This document shows, piece after piece, positions 15,485 through 23,444 of a stretch of 64,000 bases of DNA (its first letter is position 1; each line of letters opens with the position of its first letter). The position numbers were made by a program, and so were the translations under genes. The notes beneath the pieces were generated by a model, which worked only from the letters and a program-made list of their open reading frames with translations, was not told the DNA's origin and did not search any database. Origin of the DNA: Sphingopyxis sp. YF1 (lineage in GTDB: Bacteria; Pseudomonadota; Alphaproteobacteria; Sphingomonadales; Sphingomonadaceae); the NCBI RefSeq assembly GCF_022701295.1, contig NZ_CP033204.1, positions 434,001 to 498,000 on the forward strand. Direction: 5' to 3'.

Positions 15485-16822
15485 ATGGCGAAGCACGGGC
15501 TCTGGGCAGCGGCTTCGCTCGCGCTCTTCCTCGTTCCGGCGGGCGCGCACGCCGCGCCCGACCTGTCGGCCGCCAACGCGCGGCTGACCGCGCTGCTCGA
15601 CAAAAATTATCCGGCGCTCGAGGCGATCTACAAGGACCTCCACGCCAACCCCGAACTCGGGATGCAGGAAGTGCGCACCGCGGGCATCCTCGCGCGGCAT
15701 CTGCGGGGGGCGGGGTTCACCGTGACCGAAAAGGTCGGCGGCACCGGTGTCGTCGGCGTGCTCAGGAACGGCGACGGGCCGACCTTCCTGATCCGCGCCG
15801 ATATGGACGCGCTGCCGATGGAGGAAAAGACCGGCCTTCCCTGGGCGAGCAAGGCGCGCGCGACCTATGAAGGGCGCGACGTGCCGGTGATGCACGCGTG
15901 CGGCCACGACACGCATGTCGCCTATCTGGTCGGGGTCGCGCAGGCGCTCGCCGCGATGCGCGACAGCTGGTCGGGCACCGCGGTGCTGATCGGCCAGCCC
16001 GCAGAGGAACCGCTGACCGGCGCGCGCGCGATGCTCGACGACGGGCTGCTGACGCGCTTCCCCAAACCCGACTTCGGGTTCGCCGCGCATGTGTCGAACC
16101 TTCCGGCCGGGGTGGTCGCGATCAAGGCGGGGGCGTCCTCGTCGGCGTCGGACAGCTATTCGATCACCTTCCACGGACGCGGCGGGCACGGGTCGATGCC
16201 CGCGGCGACGATCGATCCGATCCCGATCGCCGCGCGCTTCGTCACCGACACGCAGGTGGTAATCAGCCGCGAGAAGGATCCTGCGGCGTTCGGCGTGCTG
16301 ACGATCGGTGCGATCAACGCGGGCAGCGCGCCCAACATCATCCCCGACAGCGCCGAGGTGAAGGTCAATCTGCGCTCGCATTCGCCCGAGGTGCGCAAGC
16401 TGCTCCAGGACGGCACCGCGCGCGTCGCGAAATCGGCGGCGGCGATGGGCAATGCCCCCGAACCGACGATCCGCTACATCAGCGGCACCGGGGCGATGAC
16501 CAATGATGCGGCGATGGCCGACGCGGCGGTCGCCGCGCTGACCCCGGTCTTTGGCAAGGGGCTGGTCTTTGCGCCGGCAAGCGCGGCGCCGATGTCGGGC
16601 AGCGAGGACTATTCCGAATTCGTCGATGCCGGCGTACCCTCGCTCTTCTTCGGTATCGGCGGCTATGATCCCGCGGTGCTCGCCGACCTCAAGGCGAAAG
16701 GGGAGCCCGCGCCGACCAATCATTCGCCCTTCTTCGCGCCCAAGGCCGAACCGGCGATCCGGAACGCGGTGTCGGCGATCGTCCTGTCGATCATCGGCGG
16801 TGTTCGCCCCGCCGCGAAGTAA
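15485..16822 (+). CDS. Exported M20-family amidohydrolase
   Basis: 445 residues with a signal peptide (LWAAASLALFLVPAGAHA), so it acts in the periplasm. Metal-binding motifs of the M20D/hippurate-hydrolase group are present: RADMDALP (D108), HACGHDTHVAYL (C139, H141, H144) and GQPAEEPLTGA with the catalytic Glu pair. The family removes acyl groups from amino acids or small peptides. It follows lpdA by 24 bases with aacgggggaagag as ribosome site, so it may be co-transcribed, but no pathway link is clear. Confidence 0.9.
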   Translation: MAKHGLWAAASLALFLVPAGAHAAPDLSAANARLTALLDKNYPALEAIYKDLHANPELGMQEVRTAGILARHLRGAGFTVTEKVGGTGVVGVLRNGDGPTFLIRADMDALPMEEKTGLPWASKARATYEGRDVPVMHACGHDTHVAYLVGVAQALAAMRDSWSGTAVLIGQPAEEPLTGARAMLDDGLLTRFPKPDFGFAAHVSNLPAGVVAIKAGASSSASDSYSITFHGRGGHGSMPAATIDPIPIAARFVTDTQVVISREKDPAAFGVLTIGAINAGSAPNIIPDSAEVKVNLRSHSPEVRKLLQDGTARVAKSAAAMGNAPEPTIRYISGTGAMTNDAAMADAAVAALTPVFGKGLVFAPASAAPMSGSEDYSEFVDAGVPSLFFGIGGYDPAVLADLKAKGEPAPTNHSPFFAPKAEPAIRNAVSAIVLSIIGGVRPAAK

Positions 16823-16828
16823 CGGGCG

Positions 16829-17461
16829 ATGCCCGATATCGACAATGCGCTGATCGTCCGCCTGCTCGACCTCGCCGGCATCGGCGTCTTCGCGCTGTCG
16901 GGCGCGCTGATGGCGGTGCGGCTGCGCCAGACCTTCGTCACCGCCAGCTTCTTCGCGCTTGTCACCGGCGTCGGCGGCGGCAGCGTGCGCGACCTGCTGA
17001 TCGGGGCGCCGGTCTTCTGGGTCCAGGACGGCGCGATCGCCGCGGTGTGCATCGCGATCGCGCTGATCGTCTGGGTGACCCCCGAACGCTGGTGGCAGGG
17101 GCAATTGCTCGAATGGGCCGACGCGGTGGGGCTCGCCGCCTATGCGGTATTCGGTACCGCGAAGGCGCTGGCATGGGGGGTGCCGCCGGTGCCCGCGCTC
17201 ATGATGGGGGTGATCACCGGCTGCGTCGGCGGGACGATCCGCGACATATTGGCGGGGGTGCCGTCGATCATCGTCCGCCCCGAAATTTATGTCACCGCAG
17301 CGGCGCTCGCGTCGGCGCTCTTCCTGCTGCTGCTCTGGCTCGGCACCGGGACTCCGATCGCGGCGGTGTCGGGCGCGGTCGCGGGTTTCGTGCTGCGCGG
17401 CGCGGCGATCCGCTGGTCGCTGGCGCTGCCGGCCTATCGCGATCCGCGCGCCCGGGACTGA
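16829..17461 (+). CDS. TRIC-type cation channel family protein (UPF0126)
   Basis: 210 residues, almost entirely membrane-spanning. It shows the internal two-fold repeat of the family: GVGGGSVRDLLIGAPVFW in the first half and GCVGGTIRDILAGVPSIIV in the second. Each half carries three helices and the Gly-rich turn plus an RD pair. Bacterial members form trimeric potassium-permeable channels; some are annotated YadS. It starts six bases after the M20 gene. Confidence 0.88.
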   Translation: MPDIDNALIVRLLDLAGIGVFALSGALMAVRLRQTFVTASFFALVTGVGGGSVRDLLIGAPVFWVQDGAIAAVCIAIALIVWVTPERWWQGQLLEWADAVGLAAYAVFGTAKALAWGVPPVPALMMGVITGCVGGTIRDILAGVPSIIVRPEIYVTAAALASALFLLLLWLGTGTPIAAVSGAVAGFVLRGAAIRWSLALPAYRDPRARD

Positions 17462-17525
17462 TCGGGCGGCTTGCCAAATCGCCAATCTGTGGCAGGTTCG
17501 GCCCCGTTTCGGGGAAAGGGCCTGC

Positions 17526-18425
17526 ATGACGACCGAAAAGACGACCGCCAACGGCATCACCATCACCTATGAGGACAAGGGGCCGAGGGACGCGCCCGCG
17601 ATCCTGCTTGTGATGGGGCTCGGCGGGCAGTTGACGCTGTGGCCCGACGAATTCGTCGATGCGCTGAACGTGCGCGGTTTCCGTACCGTCCGCTACGACA
17701 ATCGCGACGTTGGCCTGTCGACGCGCTTCGATGCGGCGGGGGTGCCGAACCTTAAATGGATGTTCGTCAAATCGCTCATCGGGCTGCCGGTGCGCCCCGC
17801 CTATACGCTCGCCGACATGGCCGCCGACGGTGTGGCGCTGCTCGACCATCTGGGCATCGACCGCGCGCACGTCGTCGGCGTGTCGATGGGGGGCATGATT
17901 TCGCAGCATATCGCGGCGCGTTACCCCGGTCGCGTGCTGTCGCTGACCTCGGTGATGTCGACGACGGGCAACCGCCGCCTGCCGCGCGCCGACAGCGAGG
18001 CGATGCGCGTGCTGACCAGCCGTCCGATGAGCGGCGACCCCGAGGACATGATCGCCTATTCGGTGCGCGCCGCGCGCGTGATCGGGAGCCCCGCCTATCC
18101 CGCCGAGGAGGAGCGCTTGCAGCGCCGCGTCCGGGGTGATTTCGAACGCGGCTGGTATCCGCAGGGCGTCGCGCGCCAGATGGCGGCGATCGTTGCCGAT
18201 GGTGACCGGCGGCCGATGCTCAAGGCGATCGAGGCGCCGACGCTGGTCATCCACGGCGAGGCCGACCCGCTCGTTCCGCTCGCGGGCGGCAAGGACACCG
18301 CGGCGAGCATCGCCGGAGCGCGGCTGAAGACAATCCCCGGCATGGGACATGATCTGCCGCTGCAACTGGTCGATACACTCGCCGACGCAATCGCCGACCA
18401 TGCGAACGGCGGCGTGGCCGCGTAG
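17526..18425 (+). CDS. Alpha/beta hydrolase
   Basis: 299 residues from the ATG at 17526. The nucleophile elbow is GVSMGG with S120. The acid is likely the Asp in IHGEADPLVP and the base the His in GMGHDLP, in canonical order. A cap region lies between about 135 and 225. The strand RTVRYDNRDVGLSTR is typical of the group often annotated as 3-oxoadipate enol-lactonase-like or aclacinomycin-methylesterase-like. No signal peptide is present. Substrate is not inferable. It converges on sppA. Confidence 0.88.
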   Translation: MTTEKTTANGITITYEDKGPRDAPAILLVMGLGGQLTLWPDEFVDALNVRGFRTVRYDNRDVGLSTRFDAAGVPNLKWMFVKSLIGLPVRPAYTLADMAADGVALLDHLGIDRAHVVGVSMGGMISQHIAARYPGRVLSLTSVMSTTGNRRLPRADSEAMRVLTSRPMSGDPEDMIAYSVRAARVIGSPAYPAEEERLQRRVRGDFERGWYPQGVARQMAAIVADGDRRPMLKAIEAPTLVIHGEADPLVPLAGGKDTAASIAGARLKTIPGMGHDLPLQLVDTLADAIADHANGGVAA

Positions 18426-18431
18426 CGCCCG

Positions 18432-18457
18432 CCTCCCGGCCGCGGGAGGGGTTATTT
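18432..18457. terminator. Hairpin between convergent hydrolase and sppA
   Basis: A seven-pair stem (cctcccg / cgggagg, loop gccg) is followed on the plus strand by ggttattt. It sits exactly in the 26-base gap between two convergent genes, so it probably ends transcription from the left and overlaps the sppA stop region. Confidence 0.5.
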
Positions 18458-20434
18458 CAACAGCAGCGCCAGTGTCGCGAACAGGCCCTTCGCCTCGGCC
18501 CGGCCCGGCCGCGGAACAGCGGGCAGATAGCCGCGGCAGTCGAGGCAGGCAGCCTGCACCGATCCCGCCTCGGTGAGCATCGTCAGGTCCTGCACCACGC
18601 GGCGTTCGACCATCTGGCGGTTCATCGCCGCGATGCCGAACCACCCGCGCGGCAGTGCCGCGCTTTCCTCGGGGGCGGTGCCCGCCCATTTGGCGAGCAT
18701 CTTGGAAAATTCGCTCGGTTCGGTTTCGAAATATTTGGCGTGATAATCGCCATCGACCCTGGCGAGCTTCGCCGCCGCCGCCATCGCGTCGGGCAGGCCG
18801 CCGAACTGGTCGACCAACCCGATCTGGCGCGCGGTCCCGCCGGCCCAGACGCGGCCTTCGGCGATCTCGCGGACCTTCTCGATCGGCTGCTTGCGGCTCT
18901 TGGCGACAAGGCCGGTAAAGCGCGCATAGATGTCCTCGACGCTCGCCTGCGCCAGCGCGTTGAACTCGTCGTTGACGCCGCCTAGGATATCGGGCTGCCC
19001 CGACAGCGGCGTCGTTGCGATGCCGTCGACGGTGACACCGACCTTGGCGAGGGTCTGTTCAAAACTCGGCAGGATACCGAAAACGCCGATCGAACCGGTG
19101 ATCGTTTCGGGTTCAGCAAAGATGCGGTCGGCAGGGGTCGAGATCCAGTAGCCCCCCGACGCGGCGACATTGGCCATCGACACGACGACGGGCAGCTTCT
19201 TCGCCTTGGCAGCGAGCAGCGCCTGGCGGATCTGCTCGGAGGCGAGCACCGACCCGCCCGGCGAATCGATCCGCAGCACCACCGCCTTGACGCTCGAATC
19301 GGCGGCAGCGTCGAGGATGTGCTGCGCGATCGTCTCGCCGCCAGCGCTGCCGTTCGGGGCTTCGCCGTCGACGATCTCGCCGACGACCGGCACGACCGCG
19401 ATCGCGCTGCCCGGCTGTTCGGGCGGGTTGGCAGCGACCCAGTTTTCAAGCGGGATTGCGTTGTAGTTCCACGGCTGGCTATCGTCCTGCGCGCCGCTGA
19501 TCTCGGCGACGCGCTGGCCGAACGCCATGCGGCTGCCGAGCTTGTCGATCAGCCCCGCGTCGAGCGAGGCCTTGCTGAGGTCGCCGCCCGCGGCGCGCAC
19601 CGCGCCCGCGGTGTCGGCGATGAAAGGGTCGAGCTTGGCGCTGGGCCGCGCCTTTTTGACGTCGCCCAGCCATTGATCCCACAGCACGCCGGCATAAGCG
19701 AGGTTGGCGGCTTCGGCCTCGGGCGACTGATCGGCGCGCAGGAAAGGTTCGACCGCGCTCTTGAATGTGCCGACGCGATAGATGTTCGCGGTCACGCCGA
19801 GCTTGTCCATCAGCCCCTTGTAATAGAGGCGCGATCCGCCGGGTCCTGCGATCGCGACGCCGCCGATCGGGTCGGCCCAGATTTCGCTCGCGTGCGATGC
19901 GACCTGATAGCTGTCGGTGGTGTAGGCGGTGGCGAAAGCGAGCACGGGCTTCTTTTTCGCGCGCACCTTGTCGATCGCGCCGCCGATTTCGGCGAGCGAG
20001 ACCTGCCCGCCCCCGAGGAAGCGGTCGAGGTCGAGCACGACCGAGGTCACGCGCTTGTCGTCCGCCGCCGTTTCGAGCGCGTGCACGACGTCGCGGACGC
20101 GGATTTCCTTGAGGTCGTTGCCTCCCGACAGCGCCGCGAGCGGATCGATCTCGGCGGGCTGTTCGGTGACGACGCCGTCGAGTTCGAGCAAGAGCGCGCC
20201 CTCGCTGACTGGCAGCCCGGCGTTGGGCCGGCCCGACAGCAGCCCGAACAGCGTCACGAAAAAGAGCAGCAGGAAGATCAGCGCCAGCCCGTCCTTGATC
20301 GCGACGAGCAGATTCCAGACCTTGCGCGGAAAGCTGGTCGTCGCTTTCGGCCGGTCGCCACCGGGCAGGGGGCGCCGCACGGGAATCGCCCAGGGGCCGG
20401 CGGGATCATTGGGGGTGGTGCTGGTCTCGGTCAT
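18452..20434 (-). CDS. sppA: Signal peptide peptidase SppA, 67K type
   Basis: 660 residues from the ATG at 20434; the frame extends 12 codons further up, but that part has no family resemblance. A single N-terminal membrane anchor lies at about 48-66 (GLALIFLLLFFVTLFGLL), with the rest in the periplasm. Two tandem S49 domains follow. The catalytic dyad is split, as in the long SppA: Lys225 in GTFKSAVEP of the first half and Ser426 in NVAASGGYW of the second. It degrades signal peptides left in the membrane. The last ~35 residues include a Cys pair (CLDC). Confidence 0.93.
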   Translation of the reverse strand: MTETSTTPNDPAGPWAIPVRRPLPGGDRPKATTSFPRKVWNLLVAIKDGLALIFLLLFFVTLFGLLSGRPNAGLPVSEGALLLELDGVVTEQPAEIDPLAALSGGNDLKEIRVRDVVHALETAADDKRVTSVVLDLDRFLGGGQVSLAEIGGAIDKVRAKKKPVLAFATAYTTDSYQVASHASEIWADPIGGVAIAGPGGSRLYYKGLMDKLGVTANIYRVGTFKSAVEPFLRADQSPEAEAANLAYAGVLWDQWLGDVKKARPSAKLDPFIADTAGAVRAAGGDLSKASLDAGLIDKLGSRMAFGQRVAEISGAQDDSQPWNYNAIPLENWVAANPPEQPGSAIAVVPVVGEIVDGEAPNGSAGGETIAQHILDAAADSSVKAVVLRIDSPGGSVLASEQIRQALLAAKAKKLPVVVSMANVAASGGYWISTPADRIFAEPETITGSIGVFGILPSFEQTLAKVGVTVDGIATTPLSGQPDILGGVNDEFNALAQASVEDIYARFTGLVAKSRKQPIEKVREIAEGRVWAGGTARQIGLVDQFGGLPDAMAAAAKLARVDGDYHAKYFETEPSEFSKMLAKWAGTAPEESAALPRGWFGIAAMNRQMVERRVVQDLTMLTEAGSVQAACLDCRGYLPAVPRPGRAEAKGLFATLALLLK

Positions 20435-20551
20435 GGCCGCAAACCTAGGGACGCGGCCCGCCGTTGGCAATGCACGCTTCGACGGGCGACCGGCAGGAAG
20501 GGGGCGAACGGCGTTTCTGTTGCCGTAGCCGTGGACCTGTCCATTCCGAAC

Positions 20552-21451
20552 TCAGAGCCATCCCTCGCGGCGATACCAGCGCACCGTCTCGCCGAGCGCA
20601 TCGCCGGTGTCGAGCGCCGGCTGCCATAATTCGGGCGGCGGGCAGGCGCCCGCGGCGGCGACCCAGTCGGGATGCGCGATATAGCGCGCCCGGTCGGGGG
20701 TCAGCTTGGCACGGCTGCGGCGCACCAGCGTGTCGAGCCGTCCCCCGGCCCTGAGCACGACACCCGGAACGGCGAGCGTCGAGACGTGGCTGCGGCCCAC
20801 CGCGCGGCCGATCGCGCGAGCGAAACTGCGGTGCGACCAGCCACCAGGCTTGCCGTCGTCGGGTTCGTAGGTCGCCCCGATGCTGGCGTCGCGGTCGGCG
20901 GCGAGCGCGACGAGCAGCCGCGCGAGTTCGTCGACATAGATCGCCGACATCCGCCCCGCGGGCGGGAGCAAGGCGACTCCGCGCCGTGCCATGCGGAACA
21001 GGTCGAGCATCTCGGTATCGCCGGGGCCGAACACCGCGGGGGGGCGGACGATCGTCCAGTCGAGCCCGCTCGCGCGCACGACGGTCTCGGCGCGTGCCTT
21101 CGACCAGCTGTAGTTGGAAATTTCGGGCTCGCGCGCGGCGAGCGAGGAGACATGGACGAAGCGCGTCACCCCGGCGTGGCGCGCGGCGTCGATCACATTC
21201 CCGGTCGCGGTCGCGTTGCCGGCCTCGAACTCGGCGCGGGTGGGAACGTTCACGACGCCCGCGATGTGCATCACGACGTCGCTGCCCGCCGCCATTTCGG
21301 CAAGGCTGTCGGGCCGGTCGAGCGCGCCCGCGACCCAGGTGACGCCCTCGCGTTCGGGTTGCGGACGGCGGGTGAGCGCGCGGACGTGCCAGCCGGCGGC
21401 GACCGCCTGCCGCAACGTCGCGCCGCCGACGAAGCCGGTCGCGCCGGTCAT
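20552..21451 (-). CDS. NAD(P)-dependent epimerase/SDR-family protein
   Basis: 299 residues from the ATG at 21451. The nucleotide-binding turn TGATGFVGG starts at residue 2, unusually close to the N-terminus. The eight codons before it (reading ...APILA) would complete the first beta strand, but no ATG, GTG or TTG is there, only a CTG. The active-site Ser is in VHVSSLAA and the YxxxK is YSWSK. This is an extended SDR of the NAD-dependent epimerase/dehydratase type with unknown substrate. It starts 20 bases after proB and is probably co-transcribed with it. Confidence 0.82.
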   Translation of the reverse strand: MTGATGFVGGATLRQAVAAGWHVRALTRRPQPEREGVTWVAGALDRPDSLAEMAAGSDVVMHIAGVVNVPTRAEFEAGNATATGNVIDAARHAGVTRFVHVSSLAAREPEISNYSWSKARAETVVRASGLDWTIVRPPAVFGPGDTEMLDLFRMARRGVALLPPAGRMSAIYVDELARLLVALAADRDASIGATYEPDDGKPGGWSHRSFARAIGRAVGRSHVSTLAVPGVVLRAGGRLDTLVRRSRAKLTPDRARYIAHPDWVAAAGACPPPELWQPALDTGDALGETVRWYRREGWL

Positions 21452-21471
21452 CGCAAGGATGGGGGCGGCGG

Positions 21472-22578
21472 TCAGAGCAGCACCATATGGTCGCGGTGCA
21501 CCATTGCGGCGCGCGGGGCATAGCCGAGCGCGGCTTCCTGCGCGTCGCGGCCGAGACCGAGGATCGCGGCGGCGTCGGCGGCGGGATATTCGGAAAGGCC
21601 GCGCGCGAGGGTGCGGCCGTCGGGGGCCGCGATGTCGAGGATGTCGCCGCGCGCGAAATCGCCGCTGACTCCGGTTACCCCCGCCGCGAGCAGGCTGGCG
21701 CCGCCGCGCAGCGCCTTCGCCGCGCCGGCGTCGATCGTCAGCCGGCCCTTGGCGGTCAGTCCGCCGGCGAGCCAGGCCTTGCGCGCGCTCGCGCTGCGTT
21801 CGGCGACGAACAGGCTGTGCCGGGCTTCGGTCGACAGCGGGTGGTCGATATGGCCCGAGGCGATGGCGAGATGCGCGCCCGCGGCATTGGCGATCCGCGC
21901 CGCCGCGATCTTCGACACCATGCCGCCCGATCCCATGCCCGACGCCGATCCGGTGTCGGCCATCGCCTCGACGCGCGCGTCGATGCGCTCGATGCGCGCG
22001 ATATGGTTCGCGCCGGGTTGCGCGGGGTTGCGGTCGTAGAGGCCGTCGATGTCGCTGAGCAGGATCACCCCGCCCGCCGCGGCCGCCTGCGCGACGCGCG
22101 CCGCGAGCCGGTCGTTGTCGCCAAAGCGGATTTCCTCGGTCGCGACGCTGTCATTCTCGTTGATCACCGGCACGACGCCGAGGTTCAGCAGCCGGTCGAG
22201 CGTCGCCGAGGCGTTGAGGTAGCGGCGGCGATGTTCGAGATCGTCGAGCGTCACCAGCATCTGCGCCGCGGTGAGGCCTTCGGCGCCGAGGACTTCGGCC
22301 CAGACCTGGCTGAGCGCGATCTGCCCCGTCGCGGCGGCGGCCTGCGCATCCTCGAGGCTCGCGCGGCCGCCCTTGGCAAGGCCGAGCCGCCGCGCGCCGA
22401 GCGCGATCGCGCCCGACGAGACGACGGCGACCTGTTGGCCCGCCTTGGTCCGCGCGCCGATGTCGGCTGCGACGCCCTTGAGCCAGTCGCGCCGCACCGC
22501 GCCGTCCGGGTCGACGAGCAGGGCCGATCCGATCTTGACGATCAGGCGGGGGCAGGATGCGGGCGGGAACAGGCTCAT
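21472..22578 (-). CDS. proB: Glutamate 5-kinase
   Basis: 368 residues. The amino-acid-kinase domain begins LIVKIGSALLV, with VVSSGAIALGARRLG and VPVINENDSVATEE for glutamate and phosphate binding and FGDNDRLAARVA for ATP. The C-terminal PUA domain occupies about 275-368 (GRLTIDAGAAKALRGGASLL). It carries out the first step of proline synthesis. ProB often follows obgE in alphaproteobacteria; here the two are split by a methyltransferase gene and a repeat-filled gap. Its first codons and upstream bases have a decayed second copy 728 bases upstream. Confidence 0.96.
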   Translation of the reverse strand: MSLFPPASCPRLIVKIGSALLVDPDGAVRRDWLKGVAADIGARTKAGQQVAVVSSGAIALGARRLGLAKGGRASLEDAQAAAATGQIALSQVWAEVLGAEGLTAAQMLVTLDDLEHRRRYLNASATLDRLLNLGVVPVINENDSVATEEIRFGDNDRLAARVAQAAAAGGVILLSDIDGLYDRNPAQPGANHIARIERIDARVEAMADTGSASGMGSGGMVSKIAAARIANAAGAHLAIASGHIDHPLSTEARHSLFVAERSASARKAWLAGGLTAKGRLTIDAGAAKALRGGASLLAAGVTGVSGDFARGDILDIAAPDGRTLARGLSEYPAADAAAILGLGRDAQEAALGYAPRAAMVHRDHMVLL

Positions 22579-22864
22579 GGCGCCGCCGATAGCGTGGCGT
22601 GGCCGCGTGGCCAATGCGAATGTCGAATCGCCGGGAGGCGGAGTGATTTTATTCGGAAGGTCACGAAGGTCACACCACGTACCCCTCTTCTTTCCCCCCT
22701 CGCTGGCGATTGGCGCAACGGGTGGGATGAAAGGAGCTGCGACCGGGGGGAGTCCATCCGGTGACGCTATGCGGCGGGAATATGTTAGGACAGCGTTTTT
22801 TTTGGCGGCTTCGCCGATGTCGGCTTTGGGGTGGAGAGCCGCCGATTGAGCGACGAACCGGTTT

Positions 22865-22981
22865 CCCCTCCCGCGAGCGGGAGGGGCAGCGAGGCTTGCC
22901 AGCTTGCTGGTTAGCCGCAGCGGGGTGGGCCATCGCGACGCCGCGGCCCACCCCCGACCCCTCCCGCAAGCGGGAGGGGAG
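22865..22981. repeat. Palindromic cccctcccgc repeat pair
   Basis: Two inverted copies of a small palindromic unit face each other: cccctcccgcgagcgggagg near the left end, and a second one followed by its tail at 22946-22981 (gcccacccccgacccctccc, then gcaagcggga). The same unit occurs at 62384-62417 and twice at 62781-62873. These are dispersed intergenic repeats. Confidence 0.8.
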
Positions 22982-23013
22982 AAGAATGGCCGCTTCCGGT
23001 CGTCATCCGTCAT

Positions 23014-23150
23014 TCCTCCCTGTGGCCGCAGGCCATGGGGAGGGGGACCGCCGCCGCAGGCGGTGGTGGAGGGGCCGCGAGGTCGCGTCTTTCGCCCCTC
23101 CGTCAGCGCTGCGCGCTGCCACCTCCCCATCGCTGCGCGACAGGGAGGAG
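23014..23150. repeat. Structured dispersed repeat, copy A
   Basis: Bounded by tcctccctgt and its complement acagggagga. Conserved blocks (ggggagg, gaggggc and their complements) alternate with small hairpins whose tips vary. Copy B at 45161-45293 has the same order of blocks in reverse orientation, with different hairpin tips that still pair. Confidence 0.75.
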
Positions 23151-23185
23151 CGAGCGACCGCAACCGGTTGATAGCTGCCGTCCGC

Positions 23186-23266
23186 TCAGCGACCGCCCCC
23201 GAAGGTGTGGCTCAGCGCGACACCCACCGAAGGCTGGTCGCGCGAGCCAGGTTGGCGGACGATCGG
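23186..23266 (-). pseudogene. Possible 3' remnant of an outer-membrane beta-barrel gene
   Basis: The minus-strand frame ending in the TGA at 23186-23188 reads IVRQPGSRDQPSVGVALSH, then TFGGGR. Alternating polar and hydrophobic residues with an aromatic near the end resemble the last strand of an outer-membrane barrel. There is no start and no upstream continuation: it runs straight into the decayed proB start. It is short, so the call is tentative. Confidence 0.35.
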
Positions 23267-23267
23267 C

Positions 23268-23353
23268 GAGCGGGCGGGGGCAGACGGCGGTTGGAAACAG
23301 GCTCATGGTGCCGCCGATGGCGCGCGCGGACAGGGGTGCCAATGCGAATAACG
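23268..23353 (-). pseudogene. Decayed duplicate of the proB start region
   Basis: The minus strand encodes MSLFPTAVCPR from the ATG at 23306, against MSLFPPASCPR at the real proB. From 23304 to 23349 it matches 22576-22621 at 34 of 46 bases without gaps, including the bases just upstream of the start codon. After the eleventh codon the match ends and the frame continues into unrelated sequence. Confidence 0.65.
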
Positions 23354-23444
23354 CCGCGCCGGACCGCGGCGCCTGTGCTATGCTGCCCTGCCTCATCGAG
23401 CCTTCTGGAGAGTCGCGAACCACCCGGGGGTGAGGAGCGGGACG

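Larger units (their letters stand above)
22579..23444. other. 0.87-kb repeat-rich gap between proB and the methyltransferase gene
   Basis: No intact gene is seen. The gap holds, from left to right: about 280 bases without clear signal, the cccctcccgc palindrome pair (22865-22981), a structured 137-bp repeat (23014-23150), a possible 3' remnant of an outer-membrane-protein gene (23186-23266) and a decayed copy of the proB start (23268-23353). The ribosome site and presumed promoter of the methyltransferase gene fill the right end. Confidence 0.7.

Noticed and set aside
13922..17566. 1214-codon open frame on the minus strand opposite lpdA and neighbours
   Set aside because: Antisense shadow of lpdA, the M20 gene and the TRIC gene; composition is His/Arg/Asp rich and has no domain.
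22865..23150. CRISPR-like array in the proB upstream gap
   Set aside because: The repeats are palindromic, differ in length and have no regular spacers; no cas gene is present.
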